Below the pieces are notes generated by a model, which had not been told where the DNA came from, searched no databases, and saw only the letters and a list, made by a program, of their open reading frames with translations. A DNA stretch of 23,730 nt from Gnetum montanum (Eukaryota > Streptophyta > Gnetopsida > Gnetales > Gnetaceae), in assembly GCA_015680685.1 (NCBI GenBank), contig MNCI01017937.1:454234-477963 (forward strand), read 5' to 3'. Of this stretch, positions 8,413 to 19,735 are shown piece after piece; the stretch's first letter is position 1, and every line of letters begins with the position of its first letter. A program made the translations under genes and the position numbers.

Positions 8413-11400
8413 ATAATAATAGTAGAAGTCATGAATATGAGTGGTGAAGTAGTTTTCATGCTATGGAATATCATATGTTTTATTTAAGATGAAGCACTTC
8501 TTAAAAACTATCTAGTTTTACATAATCATATTCATTGCCTACTACATTTTAAGGATAGTCCAAGGGACATCTTTAATGCTGACCTTCTCACACTATTTCT
8601 TTAATAAATTTTAATGTAATTTCTTTTATTAATAAGGGATCATATTTTTATTCTTTCATGAGGTTGTATATTATTTTCTTCTTATTTTTAGGGAAATCAA
8701 AAGAGGTTTTAAAAAATACATAAAAATAAAGAAATATAAGAAGCACATTTCTATGAGAGGGGTTTTAAGATTAGTGGTTTCCATAGTTTTTGGATGATGA
8801 AATACTCTAAGGTGTTCATCCATGATACTCAAGGATTGAAAAACCACTCCACCTTAGTGGTTGCAAGGAACAATGGAACTCTACCTTTCTTACCTCCTCT
8901 TTATTCTTCTCATCAAACCCTCACACTTATAGGATTGCATATGACTTAATTCTTTGATGGTACCATATAGGTAGCTAAGTAAGATTAGAAAATGAAAGTA
9001 TAGAAATATGCTAAACCTTATATTAAACCATGAGGAGTCTGAGAATGAGGCACCCACAGTAGAAACATCATTGTCCTTCTACCAATGATGTCTACATGGT
9101 TGTTTGTTTGTCCTTCTTTGGAGTTGTAGATGTTATTCTAAAGGCATATATTCAACTTAATAGATTTGGATGTATAGCATGCTTATTCCCAGATATGTGA
9201 AGTGTATTCATTAACTTATTAGAGGTAAATTCTTCATGTCTTTTACCCTAGATCAATTAAATCTAAGGGAATTCCTTGGAGTGCTAGAAAACATTGGGAC
9301 AACATTATTATAGATTATACTAGAACATTATTTGATATGCTAAGATTAGTACATCATTCTTCCAATTTATTATGGGTTTATGTTCTCTCTTAGAGATTTC
9401 TTATCTCTAGTCCTTTTGGTTGGAAATCATATTTTATATTAGATCATAGAAATTTTACCTCTAATATCTTCCATTAGGTTGCCCTTATGATAAGATGCCT
9501 CTAAGATTACTTATGAGAAACCATTTCTTTAATGATTACAATCGTTGATATTTTGATGTGTTTGTGGATAGACATGGTTGTACTTATTGTGCTTTCCTCC
9601 ACTATACTTTCATTGGTGATTGAACAAGTTAAGGTTCTATGTTAATGTTGCTAGTGGATGTTCTATTGGAAACACATTGAATGTTAATCAAGGAGCTTTT
9701 CATCCATGGTTTTCAATGATTAATATAGGATGAACTGGACCTTGTCTTCACACACATAACATGTGTTGAAATAACAATATTTGAAATGTGCAAGGTATGA
9801 TATACTTGCACTTGCACTTATCTATGGATACGTGAAATGTGAATTTTACTTTCTAACCATGAATTTTACCTAGTACCTTTTGATGGAAGGCTTTTAGACA
9901 TGTGCTCTTCAGGACCCTTTGTCTAAGTGGACAAAGACCATTTCTTGTAAACATAGATTTGTATTTTTACTTATATGTTTATTTGATTTTTTTTCATGTC
10001 ATTATTTCTATTGAATTTTAAGTCTCTCATGTGTGTCATTCTTGCTTCATCTTTTGCTTGCTATCACTTGGCATCATGTTTATCATGGCTCATTTATGGC
10101 TTGTTATAATGCATTAGTTTCTTTATATGATTGGTTGTTGAGGATACAAATGAAGGTCTTTTGTTCTTCTTAATAAATAAGTATTGATGTGATCTTTACT
10201 TTTTATGCCTTCTTTTATCTCAAATAGGATTATTCTTATTGTGAATCATTTGATCTTATGTTCTTTCTTAAGATAAGTATGTGATTGTCTTTGGAAATTA
10301 TGACATCATTTCTTTCGATTACAATATCTACCTTTAGGGATTTTATTTGGGCTGATATTTTTGAGACCTTACTAAGGTAAAATATTCTTAATTTTATTCT
10401 ATTTTAATACCTTTCCATTCTTGTTGATTTTTTTCTTTGGAGTTCACATCCTCCTTAGTTGAAGAATTGGATGTGCATGTCTTCAGACCTCTTCTACCTA
10501 TTACAATATTTCTCAATCTTCTTCTTATTATTGCATGATGAGATTGTGAATTATTTATTAATGCCCTCTTGTGACTTGATTAGACCTCAGATCTTAATAG
10601 GCACAAATATTAGTGGATGACTACCCTTATTAATTGTGGATCTTTAGAATTTTGAAATTATTCTAGTTTATCATTATTGGTATGTCTGATGCTTGTTTTA
10701 TGTGATAGTATCTAAGTAGATTTTATGTGGTCTTTCACAATTGATATCTATGCATGTGCTTGAGATCTTGATTTTTGTTGCATTAAGAGTTTATCATATA
10801 TATCTCATTTTGATTATGGTTGGTAGATGTGCTTTATGTCTTGTGTGTTGCATGTGATCCTTGCTAACTCTTTTGTTTCTAAGCTATTATCTCAACCTTG
10901 TTGGTAGCATAAGTATAGAGATGTTAAGATAATGAGCACTTCAATTAAATTCTATGAGCACTATGTCTTGGAGAAAGATAAGTATTCTTGAGACCTTAAT
11001 GAATTAATTACTAGTATCAATGTTGTGATGTTTCATTTACTAGTATCATATGCATAACATTGGGATGTGGGATTATAACTAGATGCATTATGATATGCTT
11101 TTCTCTTAGTCATTTGAAGGAAGAACTTGTAGAGGACTATTTTAAGTTCAAAATCTCTTCAAATATTTGGGTAAACAAAATGGATAGTATAATATCCTTA
11201 ATCTTGATAGGTACTAATGGCCCCGAAGTGGCTAATATTCTAAAGTCTATTTGATTATTTCTTCTGTTCAAGCATTGTAGAATTGTGAAAGTTAATCAAA
11301 TAGAGAACTATAGGTTATGCGGTGTTAATTTCTAGAATTATGGTGAAGAATGCTCAACATGAATTCACTTGTAAGTAAGAAAGAGAAACTATGTTATTAT

Positions 11401-12934
11401 TCAAGAATCTCTCATACTAATCAATAAAATTCAATAGAATAAATTCAGTTCACTCTAAAATTTGATATCTCTTTTAGAAACTCTTCTATCACTCTTCTTG
11501 TTATTCTTCCATTTTTCTTTTTCTTCTTCTTCTAGTGATTAGTTTATAATCCCACTTTGATTCAACCCTAAAATAATTTAAGCTGATGAATAGAATAATA
11601 TCTAGCTAATGGCTATGACATGGATGTGAGGCATACAAGGTCACATCTCACAACTCAAGGAAAAATTATGAAGCCAGCTGATCATTGCTAGTGATTGTAA
11701 CCAACAATCCCCATGAGCCATTTTTAATGGTCAAATAATTAAATTATAATAATCAAGCAATCAGTTATTCTTAGATGGATACCATGGGTTTTGAAAGAGG
11801 TGTGATTTTTAGGAACTTGCATTAATGAATTCCCAATCTGTATTCAAAAATAAATTACTACTATTTGTGAGCCACAACTAGTGAAGATTCTATGAGGTAT
11901 GAGGTAATGTGAGTCACATGAGCTAATAGTTCATCACCAAACTTGAATTTAACTTCTATGTGCTACCCCATCCCTATTTGCAACTAACATCACTTATTTC
12001 ATCTCCTTTCTTCATTCTAAAATTCTCTTTCAGCTATTGTAGGATGGGTTCTCTTCATTCTAGAGTTCAAGGATCATTCTCATTATTGAAGGCTTAATTC
12101 CTACCCTATGACTATGAGCTGCAAGTGGCTATGTGTCACATAAGAGCATATCTTCCTATCCTAACAATAACATTTGAAAAACTGAAGTAAAAAGAGGCAT
12201 TAATTCATGTCTGAACATGGCTCTTAACTAGCTTTTTATCATCCTAATAAAAGAAAGTGGAAGAATGTGTGGATCATTGAACTTAAAAGGTGGGATAAAT
12301 AAGTTCCCAAAATTACAATTCTTTTGATAAAGCACAAAATTTTTTTTTAACATAGTTCCCCAACTTTGGTAGTCCACACTCATAGGGTAGATCACAAGCA
12401 TACCTACGGACTTTGTTGCTCTTAAATGTGGTTTGAAGGGTACCACACCTTATACAACATCTAAGATCCACTCTAGACTGTTATGACATTACAAGAACCA
12501 CTCAACCTTGAAAGGTCCTAACAAGCTTATAATATGGTTTCTAGGCTTCCACAACCTTTATAATCTTGATCTCTACTCCAAAGTGTTTTGGTGCTACATA
12601 GATAGTTATTCCTGTAGGATCCTAACAAGCTCAATTAAGATGCCTTCCCATAAGAAGCACATCAATCCCTTAGGGCACCAAGGGAGAACAACAATTGCAA
12701 GGGATGAGTGCAACTTAGTTTGCTGATCCTTGCACTTTGAGGTACAACACACATTAAAATGAATAAAAGATAATATAATGAGAAGAAACAATGATTACAA
12801 TGATTGAAAACCGATTACATAATGATTGTAAAGGAGCTTGTACTTTTACCAATGAGAATGATGTTTTCTTATAGTTACTATGTTTCCAAATCCATCTTGA
12901 AACATGTGCAATGGCTAGCTAACAATCATGGAAG
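8413..12934. other. 4.5 kb without recognisable gene between the two LTRs
   Basis: AT-rich sequence with only short open frames (the longest are about 60-72 codons, e.g. 11060-11254 and 12508-12726), none with a motif I know. I saw no LTR, primer site, tRNA or simple-sequence array. A faint copia-like integrase flavour near 9280-9370 was not strong enough to call. It is probably ancient repeat debris, or the genomic DNA into which elements 1 and 2 inserted. Confidence 0.55.
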
Positions 12935-13160
12935 ATGTCTTCTTCATGTCTAAGACACCTTTCTGCATCTAGCCTCTATTCTAGAAAGACATATTTGTCT
13001 AGGAAAGATGTCTTTTTAAAACTAGTATTTATTATGGAAAGATGTATTTGTCTAGGGAAAAACATCTACAATTTCTTGGAGACATCTTTGCCTATGCATC
13101 CTTTAATTCTACCATGAAGTCTACTATTTCTTGGAGATGTCTTTCTTCATCTTGCTTTAT
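12935..13160 (+). repeat. Degenerate short tandem repeats with GATGTCT/AGACATC motifs
   Basis: Two related units, 12980-13012 and 13033-13066, share an A-GAAAGA-(2 variable)-TATTTGTCTAGG core, and a second pair, 13071-13092 and 13125-13148, shares ATTTCTTGGAGA followed by CATCTTT or TGTCTTT. GATGTCT or its complement AGACATC recurs through the segment. It ends about 150 bases before the element 2 LTR. The translations are unremarkable, so this reads as a decayed minisatellite-like cluster rather than a gene. Confidence 0.5.
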
Positions 13161-13338
13161 ATGATGAATTCTATATTTCTTATTCATAACCTTATACTTT
13201 TACATGCTTCAAATGATGACAGCTTTAGGGTGAGTTATTTGATCCCTATCCATGTTCTTTGAATTCTTGCATGTTTTCTTGAGATCTTGTGAATGACCTT
13301 CTCATTTGATATTGATGAGTTATAAATTGGTTACCCTT

Positions 13339-13358
13339 GATATCATACATGCAATATT
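13339..13358 (+). promoter_or_regulatory. Diverged copy of the U3 palindromic box
   Basis: GATATCATACATGCAATATT aligns without gaps to the element 1 box GATATCACGTATGTGATATC (minus strand of 8401-8382). All differences are transitions. It lies 26-45 bases inside the LTR start and about 50 bases before the TATA box, comparable to its place in element 1. Confidence 0.5.
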
Positions 13359-13410
13359 AGGTCCCAAGAAACTATGTCAGATATCCATCATTGTCTCTTC
13401 TGTGCTAGCC

Positions 13411-13418
13411 TATAAATA
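13411..13418 (+). promoter_or_regulatory. LTR promoter TATA box, element 2
   Basis: TATAAATA in the context AGCCTATAAATACAAC, 98 bases inside the LTR start. The offset nearly equals that in element 1, which supports both LTR boundaries and indicates a short U3. Confidence 0.65.
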
Positions 13419-14173
13419 CAACACTTGGGTGCATGGTTGAGATATAGAAATTTTTAGTTTTTAATTCTCAATTTTTGATAATCTTTCTTAGATTTCTATG
13501 ATTCCCAATGCATGCACACAGTGTGATGTTTGTAATTGTATGACATCTTTGTTCAAGTGTGACATACTTGGACATATTACATGACTAAAAATAAAGATTG
13601 AGATTACTTCCATCATTTCCACATTGACTTAGATTTATTATTTCTTTAACTATTTAATTGTTTAATTATTTACTCTTTTCTTTAGTTAATGTTTCCATTA
13701 ATTACTATTTACTATTCCTATTATTAAGTAGAATGAGTATGACTTAATCATGAGTACTTAAAGGTAAGTACTTGGTAATCCAGTAGTGTATCATTTGGCA
13801 CACCCAGTGACATATGCTTGGCAATTTCAGTGGTAGTTATATGAAGTCCAAAACATATACAGATGATTGGATATGGATACTCATTGCACGTAGGCTATTT
13901 TAGATTCTATTTTCCATTGTTCATTAGCTTAATTAATTTATCTCTTTATGCTCAGTAAGGACAACATAGAATTAGACAACATCGTATGCCTCACTTTGGA
14001 CTAAACCATATGTGACAAAGATACCCCTGGTTGAAGTGGAAAGATAGTGAACTACAATAAAAACATAATGATCTAGATGCCACAACTAGTTCCATCCAAA
14101 AAATTTGACTAGATCATGCATGAACACTTATGATTCGTATTGTTGGATTTAGGGGTATCTCGCTACTCATCAT

Positions 14174-14191
14174 TGGCATTGTTGCCAAGAA
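14174..14191 (+). promoter_or_regulatory. Element 2 primer binding site (tRNA-Asp type)
   Basis: TGGCATTGTTGCCAAGAA starts two bases after the LTR-terminal CA. Against the remembered tRNA-Asp-type site TGGCGCCGTTGCCGGGGA it has only transitions (G to A, C to T). The mutated positions differ partly from those in element 1, so the two copies decayed independently from the same ancestral site. Confidence 0.72.
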
Positions 14192-14296
14192 ATGGTGCTA
14201 GTTACCTAGATTAGTTACATCATACATAATTTTTGTAAAGTTATTAATGATATATCCTTTAGAAATGTTAAATAACACAAACCATAAGAAAAAAAA

Positions 14297-16800
14297 ATGT
14301 CTCTATCACAAGGGAGTGATAATGTGTTGTATAATAGAAACATTCATTGGAGAACTAATGAGATATATAGTGAGGAAACTTGGAGTGACCAACCTTATGT
14401 AGGAGTTTCTTATATTCATCACCATCCTAACAACACTCAATGACTACATTCACTTAAGGCAAACAATCTTGGAGGAGATGACATAGGTCTTGAACTAGGG
14501 GATGCCTCAAGGCCTAAGACCTCCTTGAAACCAAGAAAAAATAAATTAAGGGACCCCAAGGAACATCATAGAAGTAATGGAAATCCTTCCAGTTTCTCAT
14601 CTTCCTATTTCTTTTCAACATATAGTTCTAATGAAGATGAACATAGGTATGAAGATAAAGCTCCGCTAAAGGGTTAGAATAGAAACAAAAATGAAACCTA
14701 TAGGAACACTCATAGTCATCAACATGAACATAGACAAAATCATCATAATCAACCAAATAGAAATTTTCATCACAACCTATTCGATGATGATAAACTGTTT
14801 TTGGCCATTTGGAGCCTTATGTAGATCACAGAGGTAGTTAAGATATCTCATAGGCATTGCAAAGAGATTTTTTTACCCAAGATTGATATGAATAATATTC
14901 CTAAATTTGTAGGAGGCTATGATTTAGATCCACAACATCATTTACAAGCCTTCCATGATGCCTGTATTTTCTACAACATTGAGATTATGTGGCAAAAGCT
15001 TACGCTCTTTCCTAGGATACTGATTGATAGAGCCAAAGTGTGGTATGAATCATTAAAACCTAATTTAATCCAACGATGGTCCACAATGTTGGAGCTCTTC
15101 AATAAAAAAATACCAAACCTATGTGAGGGTGTCCAACATAATGAGAGAGATCCAAGAATAGAAGCAAGGACAACATGAACCCTTGGACATGGCCTTAAAT
15201 AGATATTATTTCCTACTGAATAGATTCCTAGGTCATGATTCCTTTGAGGAAAGGAAACTATTCCACATCATAGATGGGCCTCATAATGAAATGAGGGAGA
15301 TCCTTGGGATGTATGCCCTAGGTTAATTATATGAGCTATAAGTTCATTAGATCTAATAACTAATTGAACATATGGAAAAATAAGAAGGAGAGCTATGCAA
15401 ATGGGAAAATGTCAAGAAATATCACTAGGACACAAATCTTCAACATCAGGAGCTCCATATCTATGGTAAGGAGAAATAAACGGCTCTCAATAAGGTGATT
15501 CCACAACAAACCTTGTCAATATAGAAGTCTATTGATGAACTTGAATCAAAGTTTAATAGGATGTTAAAATGGATATATAAAAACATTGTAACTCTTGTTG
15601 AGATGGTCAAGGAGAGGATCATGCAAAACAAGCTAGGAAATCATAATAAACCAAAGATATGGAACCAAGAAATAGCTAGAAACACTTTTTTGAAAACAAG
15701 AAAAAGGGCCAAAGAAAGTGAGGCTATAGACTCGACCATAGAAAAAGATAATAGATGTGACATCTACATATATGACCATTAGAAGGGCCATTACTTGGTC
15801 TTGTTACATCTACATGAGTATTGGTGTCTTTAATCCAAAGTTTTTACAAAAGCATATTCCCAAGAGATTTTCTCTTCCACAAGGTAATTATAGACAACCC
15901 CACAACCAACCGTACCATCCTAGGGGGACTTATTACTAGCCTCAACACTATCATCAACCATAGTGGAAAAAACCATAGTCATGGGGGATGCCACCACCAA
16001 ATTAGCCCTATCCTTCCTATCTACCAAAACTTCATGGATATTATGTTCAATATTCTATTTCTCTAACTAGTTCTACATCCTCTACTTCAAATCTTCACTA
16101 TCACTCTACCGAGTACCATCAACCCATGACATCTTTGGAGGGATCACCACCTTGCACCTCTTACCATCCATCCTACCTTCAATATTCTCATCCTCCACCT
16201 CACTACATGCCACCATAAAGGACATAGGAAGGTTCAACACCATAATATCAACAAATGAATTTCACTTGTGCTATGAATGTGCATATACATATTGATACTA
16301 GTGGGTCTCAACCACAACGTTGGAAACGTCCCTTCTAGAGGAAAGGTTGTAAGTTAAAGCAAACCACCCATGGACCTACCACATCATCCAAGCTAGCATA
16401 ATGCCAATCTAGTGTAATACCTTCCTTTTCACCACCATCATCCTTTGATCCTACATAAAGGCCACCATCCATCATTACTCCAATTGCAAACCTAAGCATT
16501 AAATCTACAAGTGTTGTGAGACCAAAAATCCATGCACACCATATCATGATCAAGGATGAAATCATGGGTCAAACATCCATAACATTAACACCTCTCATAC
16601 CTTGATCCACCATACATCTAACAATCAAGTGTGATCAACAATTTGGCCATCTAGCCACTGTAACACCAATAGACACCTAGTGGCTGGGGAATGAAATGAC
16701 CAAGTCATCTATGTTGTATGCAACTCAATTGATGATATGTGGATCAATTTACTATGCCATTCGAATGTGTCACATCATTTAACCTTCTACATGTAGTCAC
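14297..16800 (+). pseudogene. Element 2 gag relic
   Basis: The ATG at 14297 (MSLSQGS) opens a frame that reaches the capsid domain at 14888 (MNNIPKF, PQHHLQAFHDAC, KVWYESL, RWSTMLELFNKK) through only three stops: TGA at 14441, TAG at 14675 and TAG at 14822. The N-terminal extension is about 197 codons and includes a His-rich run (HSHQHEHRQNHHNQ) just before the domain. Near 15170 the frame shifts; HEPLDMALNRYYFLLN then continues, with seven TAA/TAG codons between 15324 and 15428. The zinc knuckle (about 15756-15795) reads CDIYIYDH, stop, KGHY and has lost its Cys ligands. From about 15900 to 16800 a Tyr/Pro/His-rich linker (EYHQPM, PPPHYMPP, MNVHIHIDTSGSQPQRWKRP) parallels the element 1 gag-protease linker. 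Confidence 0.82.
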
Positions 16801-19480
16801 TTTTCATATGAGGCTAGTAGTAGCCTAACTATCTAATCTTAGTGATCATATCTCTAGGTGCTATATGTCCTCCACAAAAATCCTCATGATCCACCTCTAG
16901 GACTTTTCTAGCTTCAATTTTTACCCAAGAAATTTAGTAATATGTCATCATAGAATTGTCAACATAATCTATTATCACCTATGATGACATACTACTTTGA
17001 GGATTTATGTACAATGTCTTTTTGAGTAGTAGTCAAGTCAAGCCTTGTGAGGATTCATCATGCATAAGGTAAAATTTGATATTGTCATACCACTCCCTAG
17101 TAGGGGTAGTATGAATGATGGCCACAAAGGTATCCTCAATGTTCTACATGATGGGAATAGCACAGTCCATGGTTAAGGTGGATAATTAACAAGCTAGGAA
17201 AAATTTGGTGCTAGATACTTTTAATCTTTACATTCATTTCTTTCATTGTAGAAATTTTCACCTCGTCTATGACTAACCCACAAGTCGTATCCCATGAAGG
17301 TACAATTTAAAGTGAAAAGATCATCAAGACCTAAAATCAACAATTAGATCTAGATTCAATTGAGAACATCATACTTATAGCTATTACCCATAAGTAAAAT
17401 CAATAATATTCATCTTAACTTCTAACATTAAGTTAAAAGATGAATACAATCAGTTAAACCAAATTGAATTTAAATAAATTTATGAGAAATAAGGAAGATT
17501 ACAAAGGAGACATCATCTAATTTGTGACCCTGCTCTATTGTCTCCACAGTGCAACAATTTCACAATCTTAAAACATTGTTGGCTATTAATTTTCACAAAG
17601 CATTAACACTCCTCCTTCACAAGTTTGTGCACAAAGAAATTTTAATATGGTGTGGTACTCTCAATAGTATCTCTCTCTATTTCTTCAATTCTTTTTTCTA
17701 TTCTCTATCCCCTCTATTTCATTTGGCCAAGGAATTTATAAAGATCACTTTGGCACATCAGGAGCCACCCCTTGTGCATAATGGCTGTGAAAATAATGTC
17801 TACTATAATGTCCACTACCAACACCCATGCAAGTAACATTCACTATAACATCCACCGATCACATGAAAAAGAAACATGAAGCTCCCACCACCCAGATGCA
17901 AGTAATGGCTATAAGAAGTGTAGTCATAAAAATGTTTGGGAACCACACCTCATTACCCATGTAACATCTACTATAGAAAAACAACAATCTCCATCAAGGT
18001 AACATGTAGGAAATAGCTATAGTTGTATGATCAAATAACATGATTGATGGACCAACATGTCCACATTGCAGTGCCAACATCGAAGTTGCAACCCCATTAT
18101 CACCATAAATCCTCAATGTGCATTCATATTATTTCTATAAAAGGAAAACTAAAAATCAAAAAAAAAATAACTTTAGTATAGATCAAGGAAATGGATTCTT
18201 CAACTGCTACCACATGACTACCCAACAATAAAACTTATCCATCTACTTTGAGTCTTTAGCAGATAAAAACTAATAAACTAATAATAATATAATAATCATC
18301 ACTATAATAAAATAAAATAAATTTAAGTAACTAAAATAAACACAAATTAAATAATTAAAAATATGTAATTAAGATTTAAAAACTACTAATTTTGAGATTT
18401 AACACAGCCCCCAACTAGCGTTTGGCCAATGCTTGGCCATAAAGGTGAAAATAAAATAAAATAAAGCATTAATAGATGTATAAAAAAAATAGAATTATTT
18501 CAAGATATATATATTTTCTAGGCATTCAAAATTTAAAATATTGGAAACATGTAGACATTTAATAAGAAAAGGATTAAAAAAAAAATTTTCTATTGCCTGA
18601 ATGTCCAAATATTTATTTACTAATTATACCTATACTTTTTTGATGATAAATTTTTATTCCTGGATATGAGTCCACATATAGCTTGGTTAGGAAGGTCCTA
18701 CCTAGGATTAATTAGACTTAACTTCACCTCATAAGGTATACTTTGTTAGGTGCAAGAATTTCTTATAAAGTCAAGGTTTAAACCTTTCTTATGATTCAAG
18801 GATCCAAGATGCATTACTTACATCTAACTCATTCCTTAACTTGACCTTGGCTTAGCTTCCAAGTTGGTTATATTCTACAATCATATTCTTTATTAATTAG
18901 TTATCCCATCCCCCTAATTAAACTAAGGTATCTAACATATGTAAGTTAATTAGCAAATATAAATTATTAAAAAGAGATATGCTCAAAGGATATACCAAAA
19001 GCAAAAGTTACCCTTAGTTTTATATATCAAGACTAAGAGGAAACCAAAGGCAATGGGTGAATGAATGTTAGTATCCATCATTGGCTACCATAGTAGGGAT
19101 CTTGATCATTGACAACTATAGAATAAATGATGCAAAACATAAAGAAAACCCATACACAAAAGTACTACTAGTTAGAGAGATGAGCATGCAAGAGAAAATA
19201 GGAAGATAACCCAACAAAAATGAAAAATAGAAATAGAAAATTGTAAAAATTAGGGAAAAAAATAAAAAGGAACAATAATCTAATAAGTACAAAGAAATAA
19301 AAGTAAAATAACTAAATAACAGAGTAAGAGAAATGATTAAAAGTGAAGGTGCTCCTTAAGATATCAACTATGGAGAAGTCACTCGCTCACTGCTAGTGTT
19401 ATACACTACTTCTAAGGTAGTGGCATCTCGATTTGATTGGTAATTGTTAATTATCATTTAAACACTTTACTTATAGAAAG
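16801..19480. other. Sequence without recognisable gene right of element 2
   Basis: No coding motif is visible on either strand. A 95-codon plus-strand frame at 17549-17836 has no known motif. The 17790-18020 part has weak, irregular recurrences of GTAAC and CTATA phrases. About 18240-18370 is very AT-rich with ATAAT and AAATA runs. At 18400-18445 a GC-richer island holds a small hairpin and a G-run. The right part (about 18450-19480) could be the 3' LTR or untranslated region of element 3, but I could not find LTR ends. Confidence 0.5.
18423..18439. repeat. Short perfect hairpin beside a G-run
   Basis: TGGCCAA (18423-18429) and TTGGCCA (18433-18439) are exact reverse complements around TGC. 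Just left of it, the minus strand reads AAACGCTAGTTGGGGGC. Phrases of the form AAxCGCTxxTTGGGxGG occur, as I remember, just after the pol or gag-pol frame in Athila-like plant elements. If that holds, this is a remnant downstream of element 3, in the same orientation, about 1.9 kb past its integrase. Confidence 0.35.
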
Positions 19481-19481
19481 G

Positions 19482-19735
19482 GGTTCTTGTAGGATACTTA
19501 AAATTGTGAGCTTGAGGCATCTTCCCAATTGTAAGGTTCTTGTGGAAGTGGGATTTAGCTCATGATTGAAGGTTCTTGTGGGGTAATTTTTTTTATTTCT
19601 TGTTTTTTCTTAATTTTTTTCTTTTCTCTTCTCTTTTCTTTCTTTTTATTTTCTCTTTTTCTTTCTTTTTATTTCTCTTTTTTCTTTTGCAAGAAATTTA
19701 ATATCTAACTAGCTTCAACCATGAGGTTCTTATGG
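19482..19735 (-). repeat. Four copies of CCACAAGAACC around the polypurine tract
   Basis: On the plus strand GGTTCTTGTGG or a one-base variant occurs at 19482-19493, 19535-19545, 19571-19581 and 19725-19735 (CCACAAGAACC on the element's strand). Neighbouring words also recur: AGCTCATGATTGAAGG beside copy three and TTCAACCATGAGG beside copy four, and AATTT runs after both. The copies sit on both sides of the tract at 19589-19689, so the tract interrupts or was inserted into a small repeat cluster. Confidence 0.65.
19589..19689 (-). other. Polypurine tract downstream of element 3 integrase
   Basis: About 100 bases are almost pure pyrimidine on the plus strand (T with regular C), hence A/G on the element's coding strand. 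Position after integrase and strand are right for the plus-strand primer of an LTR element, although it is much longer than the usual 10-20 bases. Replication slippage of a once shorter tract would explain the length. No LTR start TG with a matching partner could be verified next to it. Confidence 0.45.

Larger units (their letters stand above)
13313..14172 (+). repeat. Element 2 5' LTR
   Basis: This 860-base LTR begins TGATGAGT and ends ACTCATCA, a perfect 8-base terminal inverted repeat. The primer site begins two bases later. Its final 21 bases, GGGGTATCTCGCTACTCATCA, match the element 1 LTR end except for C/T changes, and upstream patches (GCATG then ACACTTATG; ATATGGATACTCATTGCA) also align. 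A TATA box lies at 13411-13418 and a diverged palindromic box at 13339-13358. The length is close to the 833 bases of the element 1 LTR. Confidence 0.78.
13313..16800 (+). mobile_element. Element 2: degenerate LTR retrotransposon, same family as element 1
   Basis: The plus strand carries a 5' LTR (13313-14172), a primer site (14174-14191) and a gag relic (14297 to about 16800). LTR ends, primer site and gag wording match element 1, so both derive from one family. No protease, reverse transcriptase, RNase H or integrase motif was found downstream in any frame I read, and no second LTR. It may be a truncated copy or a gag-only non-autonomous one. The right boundary is where the gag-linker frame stops being readable. 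The five bases before the LTR are GATAT (13308-13312), the target-duplication candidate. Confidence 0.8.

Noticed and set aside
9260-9400. Faint resemblance to a copia integrase stretch (TRTLFDMLRLVHHSS)
   Set aside because: Only a dozen residues look right; no catalytic motif or reverse transcriptase follows.
16335-16565. 76-codon minus-strand frame
   Set aside because: Overlaps the element 2 gag linker on the plus strand and has no motif of its own.
17549-17836. 95-codon plus-strand frame
   Set aside because: No recognisable domain; length is not unusual for AT-rich DNA with many reading frames.
19070-19115. CATCATTGGC followed by GGGATC, resembling an LTR end plus primer site on the plus strand
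   Set aside because: Middle of the putative primer site differs by transversions, no LTR-like sequence precedes it, and the region fits the 3' part of minus-strand element 3.
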